Notes: a model not told the origin generated them from the sequence alone. Positions 20,758 through 29,611 are shown, counted from the first letter of the stretch. The stretch is 64,000 nucleotides of DNA from Kastovskya adunca ATA6-11-RM4 (GCA_019359445.1 JAHHHJ010000021.1:1-64000); one strand, 5' to 3'. Made by a program: numbers and translations.

Positions 20758-21508
20758 ATCCTCAACGTCCTCAACTTCGACTTAGTCTGACCCTATGGTT
20801 ATGAGGCGAAATAAAAGCGATTGAGGACGGACGGTAGCTTGGTTGTCTAATGTCGGTGATGATGGCAAAACAGATAATGAGGTTGCAGAAGAGTTCATGC
20901 TTACCGCGAGGTTCAACAGAAACGTGAGCATCGCAGCTTGCAGAAGTCGTTTTAACATAGTTGGCTATCCTTAATCTCGGTCTGCTCGTTAAAGTTACGC
21001 TCACAAGCGCGATCGCACTTCCCCTGAGACTCAATCAGGTGGGTGGTGACTCTTGGCTGATCGTTTGAGGCGATCGCCCTTGCGAGCTGCTGTACAGTGA
21101 ATTAGCAGCAATTCAGGGAGAGGTATCCGGCAAACATTGGCTGTTAAGACAGATAACAGCCGTTGCCTAATTAGACAGTAGTGTCGAAAAAATCATTTTA
21201 GACAGTAGTGTCGAAAAAATCATTGCACTGCCTTATGCACTAAAGCAGCAATTCCTGTTCGGTGATAAATAGTGAGCTGAAGCAGGTTTGAGTTCAAAAT
21301 TCAATTTAAATACAGTTGCTTTGCCGCAACACAACTCAAAACCCTAGCTCCACTCTCCCCACCCCAGGGTATAACGTTCTTGCCTAAAAGTTCAAATGCC
21401 ACGAGATAGAATTGCTCTGGTGAAATGCTAGGACAAGGGACGCCAAAGCCGCATTTTGCTCTCAATCGCTACAATCTAAGTAAATAAAAGCAAGCAGCAG
21501 CAGACTTT
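20758..21508. other. long intergenic region upstream of clpP
   Basis: 751 bp with no gene I can support. It holds the 27-bp tandem duplication at 21171-21224 and several HIP1 sites. The last 150 bp presumably hold the clpP promoter. Confidence 0.4.
21171..21224. repeat. 27-bp perfect tandem duplication
   Basis: The unit TTAGACAGTAGTGTCGAAAA followed by AATCATT occurs twice, back to back and without mismatch (21171-21197 and 21198-21224). Within each copy GACAGTAGTGTC is an interrupted inverted repeat (GACA..TGTC), so two adjacent protein-binding sites are possible. Confidence 0.85.
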
Positions 21509-22117
21509 ATGATCCCTACCGTAATTGAACAATCTGGTCGTGGCGAACGTGCCTTTGACATTTATTCTCGGCTTTTACGAGAGCGCATCATCTTTCTAGG
21601 GCAGCAAGTTGATGCCGATCTTGCCAACTTAATTGTTGCCCAGTTACTATTTCTTGAGGCTGAAGACCAAGAGAAAGACATTTACCTCTACATCAACTCT
21701 CCCGGTGGTTCTGTCAGTGCTGGCATGGGCATTTTCGACACCATGAATCAAGTTCGTGCCGATGTCTGCACAATTTGTGTCGGGTTAGCGGCTAGCATGG
21801 GTGCCTTCCTCCTGAGTGCAGGTGCCAAAGGAAAGCGCATGAGCCTTCCCCACTCCCGAATTATGATTCACCAGCCGCTAGGTGGCGCACAGGGACAAGC
21901 AACCGACATTGAGATTCAAGCCAAGGAAATCCTTTACCACAAGCGCCGTCTAAACGAATACCTGGCGGAGCATACTGGACAACCGATTGAGAAGATTAGC
22001 GAAGATACAGAACGCGACTTCTTTATGTCCGCCACTGAAGCCAAAGACTATGGCTTGATTGATCAAGTCATTGAACGCCGTCCCTCTGCAACGCGGATGC
22101 CTACGGCGGTGAGTTAA
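21509..22117 (+). CDS. clpP: ATP-dependent Clp protease proteolytic subunit
   Basis: A 202-residue ClpP serine protease subunit, which forms the tetradecameric barrel that degrades proteins fed by ClpC or ClpX. The catalytic residues are Ser96 in GLAASMGAF, His121 in MIHQPLGG and Asp170 in TERDFF. The N-terminus [21 protein letters not shown] is standard and the length is normal. Cyanobacteria have several clpP paralogs, some catalytically dead as ClpR; this copy is intact. It stands alone, followed by a low-complexity repeat block. Confidence 0.97.
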   Translation: MIPTVIEQSGRGERAFDIYSRLLRERIIFLGQQVDADLANLIVAQLLFLEAEDQEKDIYLYINSPGGSVSAGMGIFDTMNQVRADVCTICVGLAASMGAFLLSAGAKGKRMSLPHSRIMIHQPLGGAQGQATDIEIQAKEILYHKRRLNEYLAEHTGQPIEKISEDTERDFFMSATEAKDYGLIDQVIERRPSATRMPTAVS

Positions 22118-22131
22118 CCTTTCTAGGAGCT

Positions 22132-22260
22132 GGGGAGCAGGGGTGGAGGGGAGCGGGGGAGCAGGGGAGCAGGGGAGCAGGGGAGCAGGGGATAACTACA
22201 CTCACCCTTCATACTTCATCCTTCACCCTTCATACTTCATCCTTCACCCTTCATACTTTC
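22132..22260. repeat. purine array (GAGCAGGGG)n next to pyrimidine array
   Basis: A run of 9-bp units GAGCAGGGG (22150-22190, about four perfect copies with degenerate neighbours) is followed by about 2.7 copies of a 21-bp pyrimidine-rich unit beginning CACCCTTCATACTTCATCCT (22203-22260). The same two-part architecture recurs at 52192-52402. These are intergenic and lie between convergent genes. Confidence 0.9.
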
Positions 22261-22282
22261 TCCCCTACTCAGGACTCAGGAC

Positions 22283-23161
22283 TCAGGATTCCGGGGAGGG
22301 TTCCAATTCTAGATGATGTAGGAAGTCGATTAATTCCTCATCGGTTAGGCGTTGGCGCGATCGCTTTCCGTAAGTTTCCATTAGATACTTTCGCCCCTGC
22401 TCCGTCGTCCAGCCTAGACGCTTGAGTTCCACATTGGTTTTCGCCATAATGTCAGAAAAGTCAATGGGAGTACTAGGGGTAGAGATTTTGGTCGCCTCAG
22501 GTTGCACTTCGCTAAAGGAATAACTCGGCACGGGGGAGACAGCCGGCTGGGGATGAGGTAGGGTTTCTAGTGGTTCTAAGGTGGGTTCAACTAGATTATC
22601 TTCCTCAAATCTCTCTACCTCAGCCGCAGAAAAATCTTCACTAAAGGGAATCTCTTCCTCAACACTTGGCGTTGTGAAATTCTTCTCCAACGGCGCTTGA
22701 CGAGAAGCTTTGGGTGACGGTACAGCCATCTCTCCATTGCCTACAGTAGGTTCTTCTATAGGCGATGGAGCCGGAATTTGTCTCTGGTTTACGGCGGGAA
22801 AGGTAGTCACTGGGGGAGGAGTTGGAGCAACAGTCGTTGCCGAGATCCTAGGGGTGTCGGTGGTTGGCTGAATGCCCAAAACAGCTAGGGCGCGGCTTCT
22901 GGCAATATCTTCTGCCTGTTCTACCGTATCAGCCGCCGCTAATCCAGTTGCCAAGGTAGCACCGTCATTTTGCACTAGGGCACGAACTACGTACTTACCA
23001 TGTTCGATTGCCAGCAACTCGCTAATCAGGCTACCTTGGGGATAATGAACTCGAAGTTGATTAAACATAAACTTTATGTGCCGATGCAGGTGGGGAGAAG
23101 CCTCATATCCCGCCTGCGTGTTAATGTAGCTCATCACAGGTAGCAGATACTCGCTTATCAA
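22283..23161 (-). CDS. conserved two-domain unknown, possible Rad52/ERF-like N-terminus
   Basis: A 292-residue protein with three parts. Residues about 20-98 form a small alpha/beta domain with the pattern HGKYVVRALVQNDGATLATGL ... AEDIARSRALAVLGI, which resembles the strand-helix core of Rad52/ERF-type annealing proteins. Residues about 100-245 are Pro/Glu/Ser-rich and probably disordered. Residues about 250-285 form a C-terminal helical domain (LKRLGWTTEQGRKYL, then GKRSRQRLTDEELIDFL). The layout resembles cyanobacterial conserved proteins of unknown function. The Rad52 comparison is my inference from pattern only. It is encoded opposite to the long leader of the RNase gene. Confidence 0.65.
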   Translation of the reverse strand: MISEYLLPVMSYINTQAGYEASPHLHRHIKFMFNQLRVHYPQGSLISELLAIEHGKYVVRALVQNDGATLATGLAAADTVEQAEDIARSRALAVLGIQPTTDTPRISATTVAPTPPPVTTFPAVNQRQIPAPSPIEEPTVGNGEMAVPSPKASRQAPLEKNFTTPSVEEEIPFSEDFSAAEVERFEEDNLVEPTLEPLETLPHPQPAVSPVPSYSFSEVQPEATKISTPSTPIDFSDIMAKTNVELKRLGWTTEQGRKYLMETYGKRSRQRLTDEELIDFLHHLELEPSPES

Positions 23162-23220
23162 GTATATACGCTATAAACTGAGAACAGATTTTCTTAAGGT
23201 ACAACCAGAAACTAGAATAA

Positions 23221-23430
23221 TTACAGGCTGTTTGAGCGTCACCTACTGCCTTTGCCGCAACGTACGCGATCGCTAAATGCGGTAATCCTTCGATTGAGGG
23301 CAGTCAGTTAATCTGCATTCCGCTCAAGGGTGAAATTGAGAAGCGTCTTGCTTCTCCACTTCCACTCGGCACCGATTGCTTCTCAATTTTCTAGCTGTAT
23401 CCTTAGTTACCGATTGAGAACAGCCTGTAA
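23221..23430 (+). other. candidate structured element with 12-bp terminal inverted repeats
   Basis: TTACAGGCTGTT at 23221-23232 and AACAGCCTGTAA at 23419-23430 are perfect 12-bp inverted repeats enclosing 186 bp. Inside are further hairpins: TTGCCGCA/TGCGGTAA, GAGAAGC/GCTTCTC with a 5-nt loop, and ATTGAGAAGC paired with GCTTCTCAAT. The whole can fold as a closed multi-branched RNA, or it may be a MITE-like insertion. No protein is encoded. The strand is uncertain. Confidence 0.5.
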
Positions 23431-23581
23431 AACATAGAAGGAATCATCTTTGGTGAGATGGTTGCAGCACTGCACGTGACACTCATCTGCTGAAACACTG
23501 GTACATCGATGGCACTCTTGCTAACGAAAACTGATAAACCTCAGACAAAGTTTGTCTCAGAGTAAAGAGTGGTGAAATGAG

Positions 23582-23667
23582 AGCCTTTCCTCTCGTTTGA
23601 CCCACGCTACAGACTCCTTATTAAAACGATTTGGGTGAAAACGACCCAGTTTTATGAGGAAGGCTCT
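23582..23667 (+). promoter_or_regulatory. long hairpin in the leader of the RNase II/R gene
   Basis: AGAGCCTTTCCTC (23582-23594) pairs with GAGGAAGGCTCT (23656-23667) with one bulge. Inside, TAAAAC...TGGGT pairs with ACCCA...GTTTTA around GAAAACG. The hairpin ends 113 bp before the RNase start codon, so it would be part of its 5' leader if transcription begins upstream. Autoregulation of an RNase through its leader is a reasonable but untested idea. Confidence 0.5.
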
Positions 23668-23780
23668 GGCTTCGGAGAGTCGGTGAGTGCTGTCACAAAT
23701 CTACGTAACACCAGCGCACAAGGTTAGGCAAGCGTTCAGGGCAAAACAAAGAACCACGATCAGACAAAAGGGCTTGTTGG

Positions 23781-26030
23781 ATGGAATTTTCAATCGCTAC
23801 ACTACTTTCCAATTTTCAGGATGAAAAATTAGTGGCTCCCAAAGTTTTAGAGAAGAAACTTGGTTGCCAAGACTCGGTGAGTCTAGAAAAGCTACAAATT
23901 GCCTTAGATGCCTTAGAAAAAGCGGGCATTTTGGTAAAAGAGCGGGGTAGGTATCGCCGCGTTCATGAAGAAGATGTCGTCGAGGCAAAACTGCGCTGTT
24001 CCAGCAAAGGATTTTGCTTTGCGATTCAGGATACTGAAGGAGCCGATGATATTTATATCCGCGAAAGCCATCTCAGTACTGCCTGGAATGGCGATCGCGT
24101 TTTGGTCAAAGTTATCAAAGAAGGAAGCCGCCGTCGCAGCCCAGAAGGGCAAGTGCAGCTCATTTTAGAACGGGTTAATCCTTCGGTGCTAGCACGGGTT
24201 AAGCAAACTGATAGAGGCTACCGCGCTGTCCCTCTCGATGACCGATTGTTATTTGAACTCAGTCTCCAACCCCACGAACAGAACCTAGAAAACTCCCTTG
24301 AGCATCTGGTGCATGTGGAAGTACTGCGTTATCCCTTGGGACAAAATCCCCCGATTGGCAAAGTTGCCAGGGTTCTAGGGACAGATGCGGAAGCGGCGGC
24401 TGATACAGATATCGTTTGTTGCAAGCACGATTTACGCCGGGAGTTTCCCGAAGCCGTTCTCCAAGCCGTGGAGTCTTTACCCAATCAGGTAAGAAAAACT
24501 GACCTGAAGTCTCGCCTAGACCTACGTCATCTACTCACCCTGACCCTTGAAAGCGCGGAGGGTGAGGAGAATGTGACTGTCGAAAATGCCTTTACCTTAG
24601 AAAAAACGGCATCGGGACAGTGGCAACTAGGGATTCATATTAGCGATGTGGCTAGCTATATTACTCCCAATTCACCCATAGACCAGGAAGCGAAAAAGCG
24701 GGGAACTGCCGTTTTCCTGGGAGAGACATTACTCCCGTTAGTACCAGAAACATTGCAGGAGCGTTGCTCTTTAGTCCCCGGAGAAGACCGCTTAACGATT
24801 TCCGTGCTGCTGACGCTAGGGGAAGATGGGCAACTGGTAGAGTACGAAATTCAACCCGGCGTCATTCAAGTCGATCGCCAACTCAGTTATGAAGAGGCGC
24901 AAACTCTTTTAGGAGAGGAAAAACCGACTAAGAAATTGGCACCTGTGGTTGAAATGCTCCATCACCTATTTTTTATCCTCAGTCCATCGGTGAAAGCTGC
25001 ACGGCAGCAACGGGGGTCATTTGAGCTAAATATTGAAGACAATCCCTATCCTTACAAAGATGAAGGACGAGTGGGAGCGATCGCTGTTTCTCCTTCTATC
25101 CCGGCGCGGTCACTTTCGACTGAGTTAACCGTGCTGGCAAATCAAGTTGTTGCCAACCACCTGCAAGCCCTTTCTCTACCAGTTATTTACTGTGTGCAAT
25201 CAGCACCAGACCCCGCAGAACTGCAAGACTTGATTAAGTTAGGCAATAATTTGCAGCTTGATTTACAACTGGAAAACGAAGAGGAAGTCCGTCCCCAGGA
25301 TTATCAACAATTCACCCAGCTTTTTACGAAATCCCCGGTTTCAAAAGTCCTCACCTATCTGTTGCAGTCCACCTTAAAGCCTGTACTCTACAGCAGCAAG
25401 CCAGGAAGTCACTTCGGGTTAGCCCTTGATACGGGATACACCCGGATCACGTCTCCCCTGCGGCGTTATGCCGATTTGTTTGTGCAGCGCTTACTCCATG
25501 CCATGTTTGAGAAAGGACGCGATCGCCGCACCGTCCGCGCCAAAGAGCGCGTCAACTTGCGCCACAGTAGCGCCAAAGGTCAGATTAACTGGAATGTCCT
25601 TCCTCCAGACATACAGCAAGAAGAGTTTGAAAGCCAACTCTCTGTCTTGATTCCCTTCCTCAATGACCGCGAAAAAGTGGCAATGGATGCCGAGGTGGAT
25701 TTGGATGGCTTAAAGAAAGCCGAACAAATGAAAGCCCGCACGGGAGATGTCTTTACGGGGCTAATTACTGGCGTCCAGTCCTACGGCTTCTTTGTGGAGA
25801 TCGAGGACTTGCTTGTTGAGGGATTGGTGCATGTCTCATCCCTCAAGGATGACTGGTACGAGTATCGCTCGCGTCATAGCTGTCTGGTGGGACGGAAAAA
25901 TCGTACCGCTTACCGTTTAGGCGATCGCGTTGAAGTTCAAGTCAAAAGCGTCGATTACTACCGCCAGCAAATCGACTTAGTAACCGTCGGTGGTGGTAGC
26001 GAAGCTCGAAATGAAGACTTAGAAGAGTAG
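23781..26030 (+). CDS. rnr: RNase II/R family 3'-5' exoribonuclease
   Basis: A 749-residue RNB-family exoribonuclease that degrades RNA processively from the 3' end. An N-terminal winged-helix-like region (about residues 15-60) and cold-shock-type domains precede the RNB catalytic domain, whose metal-binding block is GIHISDVASYITPNSPID (residues 284-301), followed by DQEAKKRGTAVFLGETLLPL. The C-terminal S1 domain runs from about 655 to 735 (GDVFTGLITGVQSYGFFVEI, then GLVHVSSLKDDWYE). The symbol rnr reflects the S1-containing RNase R form; RNase II (rnb) is also used for cyanobacterial members. The leader upstream is unusually structured. Confidence 0.93.
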   Translation: MEFSIATLLSNFQDEKLVAPKVLEKKLGCQDSVSLEKLQIALDALEKAGILVKERGRYRRVHEEDVVEAKLRCSSKGFCFAIQDTEGADDIYIRESHLSTAWNGDRVLVKVIKEGSRRRSPEGQVQLILERVNPSVLARVKQTDRGYRAVPLDDRLLFELSLQPHEQNLENSLEHLVHVEVLRYPLGQNPPIGKVARVLGTDAEAAADTDIVCCKHDLRREFPEAVLQAVESLPNQVRKTDLKSRLDLRHLLTLTLESAEGEENVTVENAFTLEKTASGQWQLGIHISDVASYITPNSPIDQEAKKRGTAVFLGETLLPLVPETLQERCSLVPGEDRLTISVLLTLGEDGQLVEYEIQPGVIQVDRQLSYEEAQTLLGEEKPTKKLAPVVEMLHHLFFILSPSVKAARQQRGSFELNIEDNPYPYKDEGRVGAIAVSPSIPARSLSTELTVLANQVVANHLQALSLPVIYCVQSAPDPAELQDLIKLGNNLQLDLQLENEEEVRPQDYQQFTQLFTKSPVSKVLTYLLQSTLKPVLYSSKPGSHFGLALDTGYTRITSPLRRYADLFVQRLLHAMFEKGRDRRTVRAKERVNLRHSSAKGQINWNVLPPDIQQEEFESQLSVLIPFLNDREKVAMDAEVDLDGLKKAEQMKARTGDVFTGLITGVQSYGFFVEIEDLLVEGLVHVSSLKDDWYEYRSRHSCLVGRKNRTAYRLGDRVEVQVKSVDYYRQQIDLVTVGGGSEARNEDLEE

Positions 26031-26046
26031 TATGATCAGCCTCAAG

Positions 26047-26082
26047 CTTTGTAGGGGTGCAAGGCTTTGCGCTTCTACAAAG
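26047..26082 (+). terminator. inverted repeat between the RNase gene and ubiX
   Basis: CTTTGTAG...TGCAA and TTGCG...CTACAAAG form an approximately 16-bp stem with a few G-T or mismatched pairs, 17 bp after the RNase stop. It is one of the GTAGGG-type dispersed repeats also found near 34871. Confidence 0.5.
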
Positions 26083-26115
26083 CAATTACATCGGTGACAA
26101 TCCTCAGGAAAATTG

Positions 26116-26748
26116 GTGCAAAATTCAACCCTCAACAGGCAAACTTTGCCTTTGATTCTCGGCATTACAGGTGCCTCCGGCTTGATTTATGCCGTCCGCG
26201 CCGTGAAGTTTTTACTGGAAGCAGACTACACGATCAACTTAGTAGCTTCCAAATCAACTTACCTGGTTTGGCAGGCAGAAGATAATATCCGGATGCCTCC
26301 AGAACCCGACTCCCAAGAGCAGTTCTGGCGCGAACAAACCGGGGTTCCTCAAGGAGGGAAGCTGATCTGTCACCGCTGGGGAGATGTTGGCGCAACCATT
26401 GCTAGTGGTTCCTTCCGCACCTTAGGGATGCTGATTATGCCCTGTAGCATGAGTACGGTGGCAAAGATAGCGACGGGTTTAAGTTCTGACTTGTTAGAAC
26501 GTGCTGCTGACGTGCAACTCAAAGAAGGGCGTCCGTTAGTGATCGTCCCCCGCGAAACGCCCTTTAGCCTGATTCATCTACGCAACTTAACTGCACTGGC
26601 AGAATCTGGAGTCAGAATTGTTCCTGCTATCCCTGCTTGGTATCACCATCCGCAAACCATAGAGGATTTGGTTGATTTCGTTGTCGCTCGTGCTTTCGAT
26701 CAGTTGGATATTGACTGTGTCCCCATTAATCGCTGGGAGGGGCATTAG
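26116..26748 (+). CDS. ubiX: flavin prenyltransferase
   Basis: A 210-residue UbiX/Pad1-type flavoprotein that attaches a dimethylallyl group to FMN, producing the prenylated cofactor needed by UbiD decarboxylases (in cyanobacteria, for plastoquinone synthesis). The family motifs are GITGASGLIYAVRAVKFLL near the N-terminus, SGSFRTLGMLIMPCSMSTVAKIA in the middle, and LVIVPRETPFSLIHLRNL near residue 150. The start is GTG at 26116, with a TTG directly before it; AGGAAA lies 7 bp upstream of the GTG. No membrane segment is present. Confidence 0.93.
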   Translation: MQNSTLNRQTLPLILGITGASGLIYAVRAVKFLLEADYTINLVASKSTYLVWQAEDNIRMPPEPDSQEQFWREQTGVPQGGKLICHRWGDVGATIASGSFRTLGMLIMPCSMSTVAKIATGLSSDLLERAADVQLKEGRPLVIVPRETPFSLIHLRNLTALAESGVRIVPAIPAWYHHPQTIEDLVDFVVARAFDQLDIDCVPINRWEGH

Positions 26749-27158
26749 GAAGAGGCAAAAGAAGCGATCACCCTTTCTCTTGCTCCCTCAAAACAATCTA
26801 TTTTTTACTCAGGTTTGAATTAGTCTCAGTCATCCTCTTCCCCATCATCAAAAATAGCTTCAATATCCCTTACCCTATGAAGCCCTCACCTAATTTCTAC
26901 TCCGGTGTCGGTAGGAAAGCGCGATCGCACTGGGAAGGAATGGTAGTCAATCTGCCTCTACTCGATCGCTCAACATGCATCTCAAGTATCATTTTCTACT
27001 GATTCCACTAACTCGTTAGAGATATATAGTGGCAACTTTTAGGCGCAATTAGTATTAAATTACTAACGAATGAAAAGCCTTGAGTGCAATCAGTAGCATA
27101 GTTTTTACAGAACAGGTGCTAAGCTACTCGAACTTGTTTGCATTGAAAAAAATCTCAA
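26749..27158. other. intergenic region
   Basis: 410 bp with no gene that I can support. It is AT-rich towards its right end, the probable promoter region of the tautomerase-like gene. Confidence 0.35.
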
Positions 27159-27548
27159 ATGGCACAGATCAAAATCTACGGAAACGCAGCATTTCTCGGT
27201 GAGTCCCGGAACTTAATTTCTGACGTAATACATTCTTGCGTTGTGGATGCGCTTGCACTTCCTCAAGACAAGCGGTTTCATCGCTTCTTACCCCTTGAGA
27301 AGGAGGATTTCATTTATCCGCCTGACCGCTCAGAGAAATACGTAATTATCGAGGTCAGCATGTTCGAGGGACGCACAGTTGAGACAAAGAAGAAGCTCAT
27401 TCATTTGCTGTTTTCCCGATTGTCAGTGCAAGTCGGAATTAGACCTGTGGATTTAGAAATTACGATCACAGAGACTCCAAAACATAATTGGGGAATCCGG
27501 GGGCTGGCAGGAGACGAATTAAACTTAAACTACAAAGTGGAACAGTAG
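27159..27548 (+). CDS. tautomerase-superfamily protein lacking the N-terminal proline
   Basis: A 129-residue protein of the 4-oxalocrotonate-tautomerase superfamily, in the longer MSAD/cis-CaaD-like form. The features are MAQIKIYGNAAFL, YVIIEVSMFEGRTVETKKKLIHLLF and ITITETPKHNWGIRGLAGDEL. Active members have Pro as the second codon, so that it becomes the N-terminal catalytic base; here the second codon is Ala, although the rest of the pattern is kept. The enzyme may be inactive or use another mechanism. It has its own hairpin terminator. Confidence 0.85.
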   Translation: MAQIKIYGNAAFLGESRNLISDVIHSCVVDALALPQDKRFHRFLPLEKEDFIYPPDRSEKYVIIEVSMFEGRTVETKKKLIHLLFSRLSVQVGIRPVDLEITITETPKHNWGIRGLAGDELNLNYKVEQ

Positions 27549-28109
27549 CGGAATGATGAAACCAGGGTAGTGATTAATACTGCATAATGGTTTCCCTTGT
27601 AACATTTAATTCAGCCACTTTTGATATTAATTATCATTATTAAAAAAAGACGGGAAAAGTCAGAATTTAACCCTATCTCCCGTCGCTTCAATTTTAAAGT
27701 TATTTTGTTATCAGAAATACTCAACTGATTGGCGAAAGTATTTTTAACAACCCGATGATCAATCTAGTCACTTGCCTAGCACATTCTTTAGTTGGCAATA
27801 CTTACAGCAAATGCTTGGAGCTTAGCTAAACCCACCTTTCCTAGGTAGATCCAGTCTAAATATAATAGATAAACTACAATCCTAGCAGCCAGATTTAAGG
27901 ACGAATTCTACCAATAGGATGATAACTTACGAGCACTTATATAAAATTTACACATTAGAGATTTCTAGAATTTCAGGGACGGTTATCCCCATACACTGTT
28001 CAAAAAATTCGCGTCATTATAGAAGGGAAAGGAACAGTGAGAGCCACACAGTAATCCCAGATTAGACAGGTTCTCACTCCATCCCAACTTCATGTATGGA
28101 GGATGAACC
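27549..28109. promoter_or_regulatory. 560-bp upstream region of the stress-type operon
   Basis: AT-rich non-coding DNA with the hairpin above and a TATAAT at 27861-27866 that could be the -10 box of the following operon, which would give a leader of about 240 nt. No clear -35 element is visible. A strong GGAGG lies at 28098-28102. Confidence 0.4.
27649..27684. terminator. GACGGGA hairpin after the tautomerase gene
   Basis: A perfect 7-bp stem, GACGGGA (27649-27655) and TCCCGTC (27678-27684), with a 22-nt loop. It follows an A-run and is followed by CAATTTT, 100 bp after the gene. Confidence 0.45.
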
Positions 28110-28865
28110 GTGCCTAACTCGGTTAAAGAAAAGATTACAGCCGATCTTGAGAAGGCAAAAGCAGAGGGAACCCTCAGAAAGGAACGGATTCGAGAAATTG
28201 TTAAAGAAGCAGTTTCCCAAGCCGTTGGTGAACTCAAAGAAGGCGCTAGCGAGATCCGTTTGGTTGCCAAGGATGCCATCTCTACAGTGATTGCCAACTT
28301 AGGAGAGAAGGGTCAAGAAACTAAAGAAGAAATTACCGCTTCAATTGAAGGCGCTATTGAAGGGATTACCTATCGTCAACAAGAGGCGATCGCCCAAAGT
28401 CAAGCGCGACTTCAACAACTCCAAGCGGAAGTAGACGCCCAAGAACAGCAGCTAGAAACAGAGATTAATGGTGCGCTGGTTGAAATTGAAGCAACCGGAC
28501 AAGAATCGCCCCACAATCTACGCTCTGCGATTGAAAATACCGTTAACGCCATCAAAGAACGGAAAGAACTAGCGCTGCTACAACAGCAATATACCAAGGT
28601 GAAGGTGCAACTAGTAGATCTAGATGACAAGCTGAGAACTCGTTATGGCGATCGCTATGACGAAGTCAAACAGCAGCTAGAAAATGCCCAAGTCTGGTAC
28701 GAGAGTAAAAAAGCTGAAGTAGAAGCTGGCGGAACCGATCCAGTGCAGCAAAAGCAAGTAGAAATCGAAAGTAATGCTGGGAAAGCTGGCTCAGCTGTTG
28801 CTCGTAAAGAACAGGAAATCAAACAGCAACTCAAAGAGCTTTGGCAAACCATGACCAAGCGCTAA
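28110..28865 (+). CDS. coiled-coil protein, first gene of a stress-type operon
   Basis: A 251-residue, almost fully helical, charged protein. The GTG start at 28110 is fixed by GGAGG seven bases upstream. Residues 1-70 are amphipathic helices (EKITADLEKAKAEGTLRK), residues 90-125 form a Gln/Glu-rich coiled coil (QARLQQLQAEVDAQEQQLE), and residues 150-250 continue as helix with several QQ pairs. No signal peptide or catalytic motif is visible. It belongs to a cyanobacterial family of unknown function. The following Pmp3-like and holin-like membrane proteins lie in the same direction, with spacers of 77 and 54 bp and one strong terminator, so the three genes are probably co-transcribed and act at the membrane, perhaps under salt or osmotic stress. 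Confidence 0.75.
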   Translation: MPNSVKEKITADLEKAKAEGTLRKERIREIVKEAVSQAVGELKEGASEIRLVAKDAISTVIANLGEKGQETKEEITASIEGAIEGITYRQQEAIAQSQARLQQLQAEVDAQEQQLETEINGALVEIEATGQESPHNLRSAIENTVNAIKERKELALLQQQYTKVKVQLVDLDDKLRTRYGDRYDEVKQQLENAQVWYESKKAEVEAGGTDPVQQKQVEIESNAGKAGSAVARKEQEIKQQLKELWQTMTKR

Positions 28866-28942
28866 GTTTCAGATACGCGAGTAGAAACCGCTCTGGAAGT
28901 TGAACAAGTTACATTTTGCAGTTTATTAAGTGAGTTAAACCT

Positions 28943-29134
28943 ATGCCACTACTACGGATTCTTTTGGGAGTTCTCATTCCCCCCCTTGGCATCTTTCTAA
29001 CCTACGGAGTTAGTGCCACCTTGGGAATCAATGTTTTACTAACTCTCCTCGGTTGGATTCCTGGCAGCATCCATGCTGCTTGGGCGATCGCCAAACATTA
29101 TGAAAACCTGAACCAACAGACCCGTCAAAGCTAA
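28943..29134 (+). CDS. YqaE/Pmp3 family membrane proteolipid
   Basis: A 63-residue Pmp3/YqaE-type protein with the family layout of two transmembrane helices: residues 4-24 (LRILLGVLIPPLGIFLTYGV) and 27-50 (GINVLLTLLGWIPGSIHAAW). The LIPPLG..L and GWIPG.IHA signatures are intact. Family members affect membrane potential and are induced by salt or cold in plants, yeast and bacteria. Second gene of the operon. Confidence 0.93.
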   Translation: MPLLRILLGVLIPPLGIFLTYGVSATLGINVLLTLLGWIPGSIHAAWAIAKHYENLNQQTRQS

Positions 29135-29188
29135 CATTTCACAGATAGAAATGATTGCTTAAGTTATTGATTACACTTGGAGGAAAAT

Positions 29189-29611
29189 ATGATTGGATAC
29201 CTTGTAACTACATTAGCTACTGCTTTAGGGCTGCTAATTGTTGATCTCGCCGTACCGGGAGTCAACATTGCGACATTCCCGGCTGCTCTGCTCGCCGCCA
29301 TTGCGATTGGTTTGGTCAATGGTTCCCTTGGCCCCGTTCTGAGACTTCTCTCTCTACCACTCAATATTCTAAGTTTAGGATTGTTCTCATTGGTTGTTAA
29401 TGGAGTGTGCTTCTGGCTAGCCTCCATTCTCGTACCTGGGTTTGCAGTGAGTGGTCTTTGGGCGCTAATTCTCGGCCCTGTTATTCTGTCTTTCTCTAGC
29501 ACCTTCTTGAATAACTATTTCGCTGAGAAAGGGGTTGGTCAATCTCTCCCCGGAGCGAATGACAAGGCAGCTCTTAACGCTGAAGGAAACAAGATTCAAA
29601 ACGCTCGTTAA
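29189..29611 (+). CDS. phage-holin-4 family membrane protein
   Basis: A 140-residue integral membrane protein of the phage-holin-4/YvlD-like superfamily. Four hydrophobic helices are visible (about residues 3-20, 30-48, 57-80, 90-112), with the family motif LPLNILSLGLFSLVVNG in the third. The start is ATG at 29189, because GGAGGAA lies at 29179-29185; a TTG further upstream would add four residues. Despite the name, such proteins are mostly chromosomal and are not shown to be holins. Third gene of the operon. Confidence 0.9.
   Translation: MIGYLVTTLATALGLLIVDLAVPGVNIATFPAALLAAIAIGLVNGSLGPVLRLLSLPLNILSLGLFSLVVNGVCFWLASILVPGFAVSGLWALILGPVILSFSSTFLNNYFAEKGVGQSLPGANDKAALNAEGNKIQNAR

Noticed and set aside
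22132-22260. Possible CRISPR-like array
   Set aside because: Units follow each other without spacers; this is a simple tandem repeat.
23431-23780. RNase P RNA or 6S RNA in the RNase leader
   Set aside because: No RNase P core motif (GAGGAAAGTCC type) is present; a 6S identity could not be supported from sequence alone.
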